This document shows positions 7,508 through 16,408 of a DNA stretch of 64,000 nucleotides, piece after piece (the first letter of the stretch is position 1; each line of letters begins with the position of its first letter). Where the stretch lies: positions 27,600 to 91,599 of the forward strand of contig JAXJRB010000105.1 of NCBI GenBank assembly GCA_036310845.1, read 5' to 3'. A program made the position numbers and the translations under genes. Source of the DNA: COE1 sp036310845. GTDB taxonomy: Bacteria; Bacillota; Clostridia; Lachnospirales; Lachnospiraceae. Below the pieces are notes generated by a model. That model was not told the DNA's origin, ran no database searches, and worked only from the letters and a program-made list of their open reading frames with translations.

Positions 7508-9537
7508 TGAGAAAGAGTCTTTACCCAAAGCTTGCGTGGAATGGAATTCAGAAAAACAAAAGACTGTATTTACCATACATCCTGACTTGTGTAGGAATGG
7601 TTATGATTTATTATATATTGGCTTTTTTATCCGATAGTCAGATTCTTGGAAATGCCAAGGGCGGATCCAGTATTTTATTCAGCTTGGATATGGGGGCAAA
7701 GGTAATAGCCTTTTTTGCAGTGATTTTCCTGTTTTATACCAACTCCTTTTTAAATAAGAGAAGAAAAAAGGAATTTGGATTATATAATATTTTAGGCATG
7801 GAAAAGAGTAATCTTGCCTGTGTATTATTGTTTGAAAGTCTGATTATCAGTGCAATATCTTTAGTAGGCGGACTTACTGCAGGGATTGCTTTTTCGAAGC
7901 TTTCAGAGCTGTGCATGATAAATCTGATGAAGGCAGAGGTGGATTTCAGACTTTATATTGAAGGAAAAGCAGTGGTAGAAACCATCATGTTATTTGTGAT
8001 TATATTCCTTCTATTATTGATGTATACCTTATGTCAGATTAAGCTAGCAAAGCCGATTGAATTGCTTCGTGGTGAGCACTTTGGAGAAAAGCCTCCAAAG
8101 GCAAACTGGTTATTAGCCTTAGAAGGATTAGTTATTTTGGCAGTTGCTTATTATATGGCACTGTCTATTGAAAATCCGTTAGCAGCGATTGCAAACTTTT
8201 TTATGGCGGTATTATTGGTTGTGATTGCAACATATAGTTTATTTATCGCAGGTTCTGTGGTGCTTTGCCGCCTGTTGCAGAAAAATAAGAATTACTACTA
8301 TAAAACGAACCACTTTGTATCAGTATCTTCTATGGTATTTCGCATGAAACGAAACGGAGCAGGGCTTGCATCGATTTGTATTCTTTGTACGATGGTGTTG
8401 GTTATTCTGTCTTCAACCTTATGTTTATATATTGGTGCTGAGGATTCTTTAAGAAACAGATATACAAGAAATATTATTATGAGAATAGATGTAGAAGAGG
8501 TAGCGGCATTTACGTCTAAAGAGAAGAATGATATAAAGGGATTAATTAACCAAATGGTTGCTGAAAAAGAGGTTTGTCCGGAGAACGTGTTGGACTTTTC
8601 TATGTTGTTTACTATTGGAGTATTAGAAAATGAAAACTATGAAGTAACAGGACTTTCAGAAAGAGATATTTCTGAAGTATATCAAGCATATTTTGTGCCT
8701 GTGGAAGACTATAATCGGATTATGAATAAGGAAGAAGTGTTAGCAGAGCATGAAGTATTAGTTTATACAACAGAACCGGAAAAAATGGGAAAAACGTTAT
8801 CTTTTGGTGACAAGGTATATGATGTAAAAAAGATAGTACCTGAATTCTTGAATAAAAATTTTGGAGCTATGCAGGTTATTCCAACTATATTCATTTTTGT
8901 GTCAGATTATCAGGAAGTAGCAAGACAGATGCTTCAGTATAAGGATGAAGAAGGTAAGACATTAAATAGGTTGCAGTGGTTTTATGGTTTTGATTTGGAC
9001 TGTAACGAGGAGCTTCAGATAGAGATTTGCGACCAACTTACTAATCAAATTCAAGAAGAGGTTTCCAAAGAGGGAAGTCTATGGAAAGAATTTGGTTGTG
9101 ACAGTGTTGCGAAGGAAAGAGCGATGTTTTATGGTATGTATGGTGGATTGCTGTTTTTAGGAATTTTATTGGGAATTGTTTTTGTTGTAGCGGCAGTGTT
9201 GATTATCTACTATAAGCAGATTTCTGAAGGGTACGAGGACCAGTCAAGATTTGCTATTATGCAAAAGGTAGGTATGAGTAAAGAAGAGATTCAGAGAAGT
9301 ATTAACTCACAAGTTCTGACTGTATTCTTTTTACCCATTGTTACAGCAGGAATTCATCTGTTTTTTGCATTTCCATTGATTCAGAAGGTGCTTGCATTGA
9401 TCGATTTTTATAATATGGGATTGCAGATTATGGTTACATTGATGTGTTTTATAGTATTTGGGATTTTCTATTTTATAGTATATTTTGCGACTTCCAAGGC
9501 ATATTTTAGCATTGTGAGCGGAGCAAAGAGTGAGTAA
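7507..9537 (+). CDS. ABC transporter permease, BceB-like (FtsX family)
   Basis: 676 residues, the usual length of BceB permeases. Hydrophobic segments give about ten membrane spans. A long soluble stretch (roughly residues 315-545, rich in charged residues) lies between spans 7 and 8, where BceB proteins carry their peptide-sensing extracellular domain. The C-terminal spans follow YKQISEGYEDQSRF, a conserved FtsX-type cytoplasmic motif. The start codon overlaps the ATPase stop. A strong terminator follows, ending the operon. The membrane complex passes flux information to the BceS-like kinase. Confidence 0.93.
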   Translation: MRKSLYPKLAWNGIQKNKRLYLPYILTCVGMVMIYYILAFLSDSQILGNAKGGSSILFSLDMGAKVIAFFAVIFLFYTNSFLNKRRKKEFGLYNILGMEKSNLACVLLFESLIISAISLVGGLTAGIAFSKLSELCMINLMKAEVDFRLYIEGKAVVETIMLFVIIFLLLLMYTLCQIKLAKPIELLRGEHFGEKPPKANWLLALEGLVILAVAYYMALSIENPLAAIANFFMAVLLVVIATYSLFIAGSVVLCRLLQKNKNYYYKTNHFVSVSSMVFRMKRNGAGLASICILCTMVLVILSSTLCLYIGAEDSLRNRYTRNIIMRIDVEEVAAFTSKEKNDIKGLINQMVAEKEVCPENVLDFSMLFTIGVLENENYEVTGLSERDISEVYQAYFVPVEDYNRIMNKEEVLAEHEVLVYTTEPEKMGKTLSFGDKVYDVKKIVPEFLNKNFGAMQVIPTIFIFVSDYQEVARQMLQYKDEEGKTLNRLQWFYGFDLDCNEELQIEICDQLTNQIQEEVSKEGSLWKEFGCDSVAKERAMFYGMYGGLLFLGILLGIVFVVAAVLIIYYKQISEGYEDQSRFAIMQKVGMSKEEIQRSINSQVLTVFFLPIVTAGIHLFFAFPLIQKVLALIDFYNMGLQIMVTLMCFIVFGIFYFIVYFATSKAYFSIVSGAKSE

Positions 9538-9545
9538 ATTTTTAG

Positions 9546-9579
9546 AACCCGAAGGGCGTTGTATGTCTTTCGGGTTTTG
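9546..9579 (+). terminator. Intrinsic terminator of the BceRS-AB operon
   Basis: AACCCGAAG (9546-9554) pairs with CTTTCGGGTT (9567-9576), followed by a short T-run. Confidence 0.8.
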
Positions 9580-9680
9580 TGCGTTTTAGGGGAAAAATAT
9601 GCAGGATATAGATTCGAGATAGATTTTGCATTGGAATGTGTTATACTGTGAAAAAAAGGGAAAGCGAGGAGATTTGTTTG

Positions 9681-10484
9681 ATGTTTTATCATGCAAAAAA
9701 CGGTAATATTAGGATAGATAATACAGATATGGATTACATTTCGTTCGGAAATGGTAAGAAGATATTGGTTATGATACCGGGTTTGGGCGATGGACTAAAA
9801 ACGGCAAAGGGCATGGCGATTCTGTTTGCCATTCTCTATAGAAGCTTTGCAAGGGATTATACTGTATATGTTTTTAGTCGTAAAAACAGGCTAGATGAGG
9901 GCTACACGACAAGAGATATGGCAAAAGACTTACATAAGGCAATGTCAAAGTTAGGAATAGAGAGAGCTGATATTGTTGGTGTGTCACAGGGAGGAATGAT
10001 AGCACAGTATCTGGCTATTGATTTTCCGGAGGTAGTGAATAAGCTGGTATTAGTCGTAACCTTGGCAAGACAAAACGATGTCATACAGGGAGTCATTCCA
10101 ACCTGGATAGAGATGGCACACAAAGAAGACTACAAAGGCATTATGGTAGATACTGCGGAAAAGAGTTATACAGAGAAACGTTTGAAACAATATCGGCCAT
10201 TTTACTTTATGTTAGGAAAGGTTGGAAAACCAAAAGATTTTAGTCGTTTTCTGATTATGGCAAAGGCATGTATGGAGCATGATTCCTATGATGAGATTGG
10301 TAAGATAACAGCACCAACGCTCGTCATTGGTGCTGATTGCGATAATATCGTTGGTGGTAAAGCTTCGGAAGAGATAGCAGAACGTATAAATGGCTCAGAA
10401 CTAAAGATGTATCAAGGATTTGGACATGGTTTGTATGAGGAAGTAAAGGACTTTAATCAGGTGGTGTTAGAATATTTAGCTTGA
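9681..10484 (+). CDS. Alpha/beta hydrolase
   Basis: 267 residues from the ATG at 9681, which has GAGGAG at 9666-9671. The nucleophile elbow GVSQGG places the serine near residue 102. An acidic residue in GADCDNIVG and the histidine in GFGHGLYEE complete a plausible triad, and the oxyanion region is IPGLGDG. There is no signal peptide, so it is cytoplasmic. It resembles esterase/lipase-type or RsbQ-like hydrolases; the substrate cannot be read from sequence. It lies between a terminator and a 2H phosphoesterase gene 67 bases downstream. Confidence 0.85.
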   Translation: MFYHAKNGNIRIDNTDMDYISFGNGKKILVMIPGLGDGLKTAKGMAILFAILYRSFARDYTVYVFSRKNRLDEGYTTRDMAKDLHKAMSKLGIERADIVGVSQGGMIAQYLAIDFPEVVNKLVLVVTLARQNDVIQGVIPTWIEMAHKEDYKGIMVDTAEKSYTEKRLKQYRPFYFMLGKVGKPKDFSRFLIMAKACMEHDSYDEIGKITAPTLVIGADCDNIVGGKASEEIAERINGSELKMYQGFGHGLYEEVKDFNQVVLEYLA

Positions 10485-10551
10485 AAAAACATAAACGGAA
10501 ATTTTTTTTAGCCATAGATTTGTAGGACTTTGAAGGGATGGTATTCATAAG

Positions 10552-11085
10552 ATGCATTTAGTTTCCATATATTTCGATGAAAAAACGGACAAAAGAATTC
10601 GTCAAATGATAAAGGCAGTTGCGGAACAAAGCGGAAATACCTATATGTTGGATGCAAATGTGCCTCCTCATATCACAATTGCAGGATTTGAAACCCGAAG
10701 AGAGGACGAAGTAATTGAAAAGCTAAGATGCGCATTGTTGAAACAAGAACAAGGAACGTTGATTTGGGCAGGCGTGGGTGCATTTTTTCCCAATGTCATT
10801 TACGTAGAGCCGGTTTTGAATGAGTATTTGCATAAGCTGTCTGTAAGAGTGAACGAAAGTATTATTAATATAGAAGAAACGAAATTAAGAAAGTGTTATC
10901 AACCATTTCAATGGCTTCCACATGCGACGATTGGAAAAAAGCTGTCCGAGGATGAAATGGTAAAAGCGTTTATGGCATTGCAGAAATCTTTTGGCATGTT
11001 TGAAGGGAAAGTGACAAGAATAGGACTGGCGAAAACAAATCCGTATGAGGACATTGCAAGTTGGGAATTACTCTTAAAGGGGTAA
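10552..11085 (+). CDS. 2H phosphoesterase superfamily protein (2'-5' RNA ligase-like)
   Basis: 177 residues with two HxT motifs, H40-I-T42 (PPHITIAG) and H124-A-T126 (LPHATIGKK), which define the 2H superfamily of RNA or cyclic-nucleotide phosphoesterases. The spacing and short length suit the bacterial 2'-5' RNA ligase-like group. An exact copy of the AAACGGACAAAA 12-mer found upstream of the ATPase gene occurs at 10583-10594 within the coding sequence. A weak hairpin (GGAGCATT/AATGCTCT, near 11106-11137) follows but lacks a T-run. Substrate unknown. Confidence 0.85.
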   Translation: MHLVSIYFDEKTDKRIRQMIKAVAEQSGNTYMLDANVPPHITIAGFETRREDEVIEKLRCALLKQEQGTLIWAGVGAFFPNVIYVEPVLNEYLHKLSVRVNESIINIEETKLRKCYQPFQWLPHATIGKKLSEDEMVKAFMALQKSFGMFEGKVTRIGLAKTNPYEDIASWELLLKG

Positions 11086-11312
11086 AAGAGAATGTATTGG
11101 AATAGGGGAGCATTATTATAGAAAAAATGAGAATGCTCTTATCATAAATAGAAAGAATGACGATATATAAATATATGGTATTTTTGTTACATTATATTTT
11201 TTCATGGAATTCGTAATAAATGCGAAGTTTGATGGAACAGTTACACTAGAAGTTCATATTAGGCATAAGCGATGTAAAAGGATTTACAAAGAGCCACAGG
11301 GAGAGTGATATT

Positions 11313-12422
11313 ATGCAGATTCAATTTCGAGGATTCCAGCCGAATCAGGTGAATATGGGATGTAATTGGAATCGTAATGTTATGCAGAAAAAACGTCAGC
11401 TGATGATGGAAGAAAGTTCTCAAAAAGAGCTGGATACGTTGAAGGGTAGTATATCGTCAGAAGCACAGGAACTTAGAATGCAAAAGGAAAATGCAGAACA
11501 AGCTCAAGCAATTGAGAAGGATAGTTATGCAGAAAAATTATCAAAGGTAGAAGATAATATAAATAAAATTCAAAGCAGTTTATGCAGAATGCAAACACGC
11601 AAAACGCTGGAAGAAAAGCTGGAAGCTTTGGCAGAGTTAAGAAAGCTGCAGGAAAGTCAAGAGTTTAATGCAAAGAAGGAAGAACAGGCACTTGCGGAGA
11701 AATCTGCGAAACAACAGGAAGAGATTAACGAAAATAATTCAGAGCTTCTGATGGTATTGGAATGTATTGAAAAAATGGAAGAAGAGGACGAATCAGAAGA
11801 CGATAAGAAAAAAACAGATGAAAATACAGAAGAAGCAGAAACGCAGAACGATATAAATGCGAGTGAAGAAGTTGCCAGAATCGGAGCCACTGCAGCAAAA
11901 AGGGATATGCATATGCGAGATACCATTGAGGCAATTCGTCAGTCAGGAGATGAGAAATTAGCACAAGCTAATGAAACGATTAATCAAATCAACACAGAAC
12001 TAGATAGCCTATATCGCATGCTAGAAGATGAAAACTTTAGTGAAGAAGAGAAAAATCAAGCAATAGCAGATTTTTCTTATAAAGTGTCCAGTAGTTATAT
12101 TGACCTGATAAAGCTAAGAGGAGAAGGGCTTCAGCAAAAAGAAAATGCTAGAGAGATAGAGTTAGAGTATCTTGGAAGTCAGCATTTGATTGATGCGAGG
12201 AAAGCAAAGGAAGAGATGCAGGCGTCCATTTCAGCGAGTGTAATACAGCAGAAATTGCAGGAAGTTGTAGAGAAGCATTCGGAAAAGCTGGAGGAAAAGG
12301 TACAAGAAGAAATTGATGAGAGAAATGATATTACAGATAAAGAGGTACCAAAAAGCGAAGAAGAAAAAACATTGTTAGAAGAAATTTATATGCAGCTAGA
12401 AGAAGAACAGCAAGAAGAGTAA
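11313..12422 (+). CDS. Glutamate-rich coiled-coil protein
   Basis: 369 residues, no family recognised. No signal peptide or membrane segment is visible. Most of the protein (about residues 30-120 and 195-360) has heptad-like patterns rich in Glu, Lys, Gln and Ala. A highly acidic linker (EEEDESEDDKKK) lies near 155-175. The N-terminus is different, IQFRGFQPNQVNMGCNWNRN. GGGAGAGTGA precedes the ATG. It stands alone between a 227-base gap and a strong terminator. A structural or scaffolding role is possible; nothing supports a more specific call. Confidence 0.8.
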   Translation: MQIQFRGFQPNQVNMGCNWNRNVMQKKRQLMMEESSQKELDTLKGSISSEAQELRMQKENAEQAQAIEKDSYAEKLSKVEDNINKIQSSLCRMQTRKTLEEKLEALAELRKLQESQEFNAKKEEQALAEKSAKQQEEINENNSELLMVLECIEKMEEEDESEDDKKKTDENTEEAETQNDINASEEVARIGATAAKRDMHMRDTIEAIRQSGDEKLAQANETINQINTELDSLYRMLEDENFSEEEKNQAIADFSYKVSSSYIDLIKLRGEGLQQKENAREIELEYLGSQHLIDARKAKEEMQASISASVIQQKLQEVVEKHSEKLEEKVQEEIDERNDITDKEVPKSEEEKTLLEEIYMQLEEEQQEE

Positions 12423-12455
12423 AAGCATATAGTTACAAAGATAATAAAGAATTCA

Positions 12456-12498
12456 AAAAGCGCAGAGTTATGGTTACATGATGATTCTGTGCTTTTTT
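12456..12498 (+). terminator. Intrinsic terminator after coiled-coil gene
   Basis: AAAAGCGCAGA (12456-12466) pairs with TCTGTGCTTTT with one G-U pair and runs into TTTTTT. Confidence 0.8.
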
Positions 12499-12606
12499 GT
12501 TAGAAAGTTGCTTAAATAAAGTAAGAATTGTGGGGCGATTTTATCTGTGCAAGCACTTTATGATATGGTATTATGTTAATAAAAATAGAAATATATTTTT
12601 CTGCTA

Positions 12607-12754
12607 GGATTAAGGTGTCAAAAGGTGGTATATAAATTATCCTAAGGCAAAATGCACAAAAAATATAAGCGCAGTTTGAAACGTTTGCTTATTATATATT
12701 TTTGTGCAAATTGCCATACTACATTTTGAATACCACCTTTTGACATCTTAATCC
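12607..12754. repeat. 148-base nearly full-length palindromic element
   Basis: Outer arms 12607-12630 and 12731-12754 match in 23 of 24 positions as inverted repeats (GGATTAAGGTGTC... against its complement). Inner arms 12646-12670 and 12687-12715 are also complementary around GCACAAAA, leaving a central loop near 12671-12686. As RNA it would fold into one long hairpin without a T-run. Size and symmetry suggest a MITE-like element or a large leader hairpin for the dehydrogenase gene. The rest of the 403-base gap holds only the preceding terminator and no ORF I can support. Confidence 0.75.
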
Positions 12755-12825
12755 TGTTAGGAAAGTACTCGAAATGTAGTAGGCGTTAACAAGAATATCG
12801 TAAGAAAAAATAGGGAGGATTCAGG

Positions 12826-13896
12826 ATGCAATTATATATGCCAACAAAAGTATACAGTGAAAAGGAATGTATTAAAAATCACGCAAAGGAGATTGCTTCT
12901 TTGGGAAAAAAGGCAATGGTGGTGACAGGAAAGCATTCTGCAAGAAAATGTGGAGCTTTACAAGATATGGAGGATGCATTACAGCAGGAAAACATTACAT
13001 ATGTGATTTTTGATGAAATAGAAGAGAATCCATCTATTGAAACTGTAATGAAAGCAAGAGAGTTTGGAGTATGTGAAAAGGTAGACTTTGTAATCGGTAT
13101 TGGAGGAGGCTCTCCACTGGATGCTGCAAAGGCGATTGCAATGATGATAGCAAATCCTGGCTTGGGAGAAGAGGTGCTATATGAGGCTTCCGAGTTAGAG
13201 AATCTTCCTATTATATGTGTACCAACGACATGTGGAACAGGATCAGAGGTTACACCGTATGCGATTTTGACCATACATAAGCAAAGAACGAAAAAAAGCA
13301 TTAGTCATCGAATTTACCCAAATCTTGCATTGTTGGATGCGAAGTATTTGAAGAGCATGTCAAGAGAGGGATTGGTGAATACTGCCGTTGATGCGCTTGC
13401 ACATTTGTTAGAAAGCTATCTAAACACGAATGCCGATGAGTTAAATCGTATTTATAGCAGAGAAGGACTTTCTATATGGAAAGAATTCAAGAAGCGTTTG
13501 CTGGATGATAGTTTGCTAGAAAAAGATTATGCAACAATGCTACATGCTTCTATGGTGGCAGGTATGGCGATTACACATACGGGAACTTCTTTACCACATG
13601 GACTAAGCTATCAGGTTACTTATGAATTAGGTGTTCCACATGGAAAAGCAGTAGGTATATTTTTAGGTGGATTTGTAGAAGGATATCAGAATAAAGAGGA
13701 AGTTGCAGAGATTTTAAGTTTGTTAGATTTTGAAAGTACAGGGGCTTTTCGCAAGTATATGACTGAATTGCTGGGTGAAGTTGTGGTTAGCGAAGAACTG
13801 ATGAAAGAGAATGTACAAAATCTTTTGGAAAATCCTGCAAAGCTGAAGAATTATCCGTTTGCCATAACAGAGAAAGAGCTGATGGAGATGGTGTGA
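12826..13896 (+). CDS. Iron-containing alcohol dehydrogenase
   Basis: 356 residues. The NAD(P)-binding motif GGGSPLDAAKAIA lies near residues 88-100. Metal-ligand regions are DALAHLLESYLN, HTGTSLPHGLSYQ and PHGKAVGIFLG, as in group III (Fe-dependent) alcohol dehydrogenases. It would interconvert an alcohol and an aldehyde or ketone with NAD(P)H during fermentation; the substrate cannot be told. GGGAGGA precedes the ATG. It is preceded by the large palindromic element and followed after 2 bases by a small ORF. Confidence 0.92.
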   Translation: MQLYMPTKVYSEKECIKNHAKEIASLGKKAMVVTGKHSARKCGALQDMEDALQQENITYVIFDEIEENPSIETVMKAREFGVCEKVDFVIGIGGGSPLDAAKAIAMMIANPGLGEEVLYEASELENLPIICVPTTCGTGSEVTPYAILTIHKQRTKKSISHRIYPNLALLDAKYLKSMSREGLVNTAVDALAHLLESYLNTNADELNRIYSREGLSIWKEFKKRLLDDSLLEKDYATMLHASMVAGMAITHTGTSLPHGLSYQVTYELGVPHGKAVGIFLGGFVEGYQNKEEVAEILSLLDFESTGAFRKYMTELLGEVVVSEELMKENVQNLLENPAKLKNYPFAITEKELMEMV

Positions 13897-13898
13897 GC

Positions 13899-14027
13899 AT
13901 GTTGATAGAAAATATTATTACTTCTTATTGTCCAGAAACTGCGCCGGATGTTGCATTTGAGTTATTAGGGCGAATGATAGGCTCGGAAGGAATGACAACG
14001 GTAAGACAAGCTATGGGCTATAAGTAG
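13899..14027 (+). CDS. Possible small protein of 42 residues
   Basis: ATG at 13899 begins 2 bases after the dehydrogenase stop, with GGAGATGG just upstream inside that gene. The product starts MLIENIITSYCPETAPDV and ends TVRQAMGYK. No family recognised and no membrane segment. Close spacing suggests co-translation with the dehydrogenase. It could also be the remnant of a longer gene. Confidence 0.4.
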   Translation: MLIENIITSYCPETAPDVAFELLGRMIGSEGMTTVRQAMGYK

Positions 14028-14099
14028 TATAAATGTCTGTTTTTGTGAAGAATACTCTTATTTGATTAAGCATTTTTCTAATAAAGAATGAGGCTGTAA

Positions 14100-14120
14100 C
14101 ATACGATGTTTCATTGTATG
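14100..14120. promoter_or_regulatory. Inverted repeat CATACGATG-N3-CATTGTATG
   Basis: Arms match in 8 of 9 positions. A third half-site ATCGTATG occurs about 28 bases downstream. It lies upstream of the GyrI-like gene. Candidate operator; the regulator is unknown. Confidence 0.35.
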
Positions 14121-14206
14121 ATTAAAGAGTATAAAGATAATGAAATATCGTATGAGTAGATGTAGGTTGAGGAGTTAATATTTATAGTTGTAAAGGAGCT
14201 TGGTTT

Positions 14207-14692
14207 ATGCAGAGTATTCGTATTGTTAATATAGCTGAGATGAAAGCGGTGTATTCGGGACCGCTTTCCGATGAAGAGAAATTCGAAAAATTCAATAATT
14301 GGTTTAGTGCATATCATGCATCATTGAAAAATGAATTATATCCTCGTGACTTTATGTGGTATAACGAACGTCTTGGTGTGCAGGAGTGGTTTTATGCTCT
14401 TCCAGCAGGAGCAAAAGAGGAAGACTGCGGAGGCTTTGAAATTGTGGATCTTCCAAGTGGACTATTTGCGGTTGCATCATGTATAGATGCAGATTTTGAC
14501 CAAGCGCAAGATTGGTTAAATACTCGCGAGGAACTTTTGCAGTGGGCGGCCGAAAATGAAAAGTTTAAGGCCTATGAAAACGGAGAAGGGAAAAAGGAAA
14601 GATATCTTATGTTTCATATCATATCACCGGGAGAACTGTACGAGGAGAAGATATCGATAGAGGATTTATATTTACCGATTGAAAGAAGGTAG
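14207..14692 (+). CDS. GyrI-like small-molecule-binding domain protein
   Basis: 161 residues resembling the stand-alone effector-binding (GyrI-like/SHS2) domain found at the C-terminus of AraC-type regulators such as Rob. Supporting features are the FEIVDLPSGLFAVASC strand region, a YNERLGVQEWFY segment and the C-terminal E-rich YEEKISIEDLYLPI. No DNA-binding domain is present. Stand-alone members bind or hydrolyse drugs or inhibit gyrase; the ligand is unknown. AAAGGAG precedes the ATG. The stop codon leads directly into a series of hairpins. Confidence 0.75.
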   Translation: MQSIRIVNIAEMKAVYSGPLSDEEKFEKFNNWFSAYHASLKNELYPRDFMWYNERLGVQEWFYALPAGAKEEDCGGFEIVDLPSGLFAVASCIDADFDQAQDWLNTREELLQWAAENEKFKAYENGEGKKERYLMFHIISPGELYEEKISIEDLYLPIERR

Positions 14693-14808
14693 TGTGAAAA
14701 ATAGCTCTTATCATTCGGACCAGAGGGTCCTTTGCGAAGAGTTATTATATTTCACACCAGAAAAAGCTGGCGCTTTTTCATTACTATTTGAGTCAGCCAA
14801 AGGCTGAC
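14692..14808 (+). other. Three consecutive RNA hairpins
   Basis: Hairpin A spans 14692-14757: GTGTGAAA pairs with TTCACAC, arms continue imperfectly, and an inner GGACC/GGTCC stem lies at 14717-14730. Hairpin B: GAAAAAGC (14760-14767) pairs with GCTTTTTC (14772-14779). Hairpin C: GTCAGCC (14792-14798) pairs with GGCTGAC (14802-14808). Hairpin B could terminate the GyrI-like gene. Three stems in 117 bases is more than one terminator needs, so a structured RNA or a decayed mobile element is also possible. Confidence 0.6.
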
Positions 14809-14845
14809 ATGGAGGATTAATGTGAAGCATGGTAAGGGAATAAAC

Positions 14846-14977
14846 ATGGACGTAAATTTATTATCAAAACGGTTTGGAGTACGTAGATTAGATAGAAATG
14901 ATGTAGAAATAATATATGACATGAATTGTCAAAACAAGATTTACTATGAATATCATCCTCCACTAAACTTGAATTAA
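14846..14977 (+). pseudogene. Truncated GNAT acetyltransferase (N-terminal 43 residues)
   Basis: An ATG at 14846 opens a 43-residue frame: MDVNLLSKRFGVRRLDRNDV, then EIIYDMNCQNKIYYEYHPP, then a stop. This matches the first helix-strand-helix of RimI-like GNAT enzymes, but the acetyl-CoA-binding half is missing. No continuation was seen downstream before the nuclease gene. The remaining sequence of the 442-base gap holds the hairpins and nothing else I can support. Confidence 0.6.
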
Positions 14978-15134
14978 GGTTGTTTGGGTCTATATAAGAA
15001 AAAACTGTTCTTAGGTCCAAAATAAAGGAGAAAAAGTTTTTCTAAAAAAGAATAAGGTCGTAATCTATTTTGCTTTGAGATAGGATGAATGAGTACGAAG
15101 CAAACTGTTATAACCGTAGAAGGGAGATGGTTTC

Positions 15135-16067
15135 ATGAAAAAATGGAAAAATTTCGTATTTCTCTATATGATTGCAAGCTGTCTTTTGTTTAGCGCTTGT
15201 GGAAATGCAAATGTTATGATACCGGTACAAGAAGTACCAATGGAGCAATCTGCGTTTATTACAATGGATTCTATTCCAACATATAGTGGAATTCCATATG
15301 TAGAGATAAATGGAAATATTCCATATTTTACAGAAAATGATTATAGTACACAAGCATTTGAAAATTATAGTGAATTAGACGCACTGGGAAGATGTGGTGT
15401 ATGCTTTGCTAATATTGGAATTGAAATTATGCCAACAGAAGAACGAGGTGAGATTGGCCAGATTAAACCAAGTGGATGGCAATTAGTAAAATATGATTTC
15501 ATAGATGGAAAATACTTATATAATCGTTGTCATTTAATTGGATTTCAACTTGCAGGAGAAAATGCAAATGAAAAAAATTTGATTACGGGTACACGTTATA
15601 TGAATGTGCAGGGAATGTTGCCTTTTGAAAATAGGGTGGCAGAATATGTACAAAATACGGGAAATCATGTGTTGTATCGTGTTACTCCAATTTATGAGGG
15701 GAACAATCTGGTTGCCAGTGGTGTTCTAATGGAGGCAAAGTCAGTTGAAGATGAAGGTGCTGGTATTTGTTTTAATGTTTATGTATACAATTGTCAGCCA
15801 GGGGTGGTAATTGATTATGCTAGTGGTGTTAGTGCCTTAGGTGAGAATGTGGCTAATAGTGAAGGTATTGTAAATAGTAGTGATAGCGTTCCGATATCAC
15901 TTGGTGAAGGAACAACGTACATCTTGAATACAAATACTCACAAATTCCATTATCCGAGTTGTTCCAGCGTAGATGATATGAAGGAAAAGAACAAGAAGGA
16001 ATATCAAGGGAATCGTGAAGATTTGATTCAGCAAGGGTACGATCCTTGTAAGAGGTGTGAGCCTTAG
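15135..16067 (+). CDS. Secreted NucA/EndA-like DNA/RNA non-specific nuclease lipoprotein
   Basis: 310 residues. The N-terminal signal ends in a lipobox, LFSAC, with C22 as lipidation site. The nuclease core contains YNRCHLIGFQLAG, the NRxH-L-I variant of the catalytic DRGH region, then NLITGTRYMN and YRVTPIYEGNN as in NucA-type DNA/RNA non-specific endonucleases. The C-terminus has HKFHYPSC...CKRC, a small Ada-like zinc-binding module. It should act on the outer face of the membrane on extracellular DNA, for nutrition or DNA uptake. GGGAG precedes the ATG. Confidence 0.85.
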   Translation: MKKWKNFVFLYMIASCLLFSACGNANVMIPVQEVPMEQSAFITMDSIPTYSGIPYVEINGNIPYFTENDYSTQAFENYSELDALGRCGVCFANIGIEIMPTEERGEIGQIKPSGWQLVKYDFIDGKYLYNRCHLIGFQLAGENANEKNLITGTRYMNVQGMLPFENRVAEYVQNTGNHVLYRVTPIYEGNNLVASGVLMEAKSVEDEGAGICFNVYVYNCQPGVVIDYASGVSALGENVANSEGIVNSSDSVPISLGEGTTYILNTNTHKFHYPSCSSVDDMKEKNKKEYQGNREDLIQQGYDPCKRCEP

Positions 16068-16408
16068 TTGTGTAATAAGTTAAGTGATACAATTTGTAAT
16101 ACATAATGAAATGCAATTATTAACACAAACCAACTTACATATAAGAGAAGATGAAAATATTATACTGATTTCGTAATAAGTGGCATGCTAAAAGAGCATG
16201 CCATCTATCTGTTTACTAGAAAAAAGGTGAGGTTAAATAGTTATTATGGTAGAGGAAGACGAAAGAAAGTGCACATTTGATTAGTGAAGCAGGAGATAAA
16301 ACTATTTATTTTGGTCATGGAAAATCTAAGAAAAATAGAAAATGGGTGAAATAACAGAAACGGCAATAATGAAAAAAGTGCAGAATGGGAAAGGTCGGAA
16401 ATTAGAAA
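16068..16408. other. Intergenic stretch with a hairpin and a coding remnant
   Basis: GGCATGCT (16182-16189) pairs with AGCATGCC (16195-16202), a perfect 8-base stem without a T-run that probably ends the nuclease transcript. At 16253-16354 an open frame without a start reads ...HLISEAGDKTIYFGHGK..., ending NRKWVK; it looks like the 3' end of a lost gene that I cannot identify. No intact gene is seen. Confidence 0.5.
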
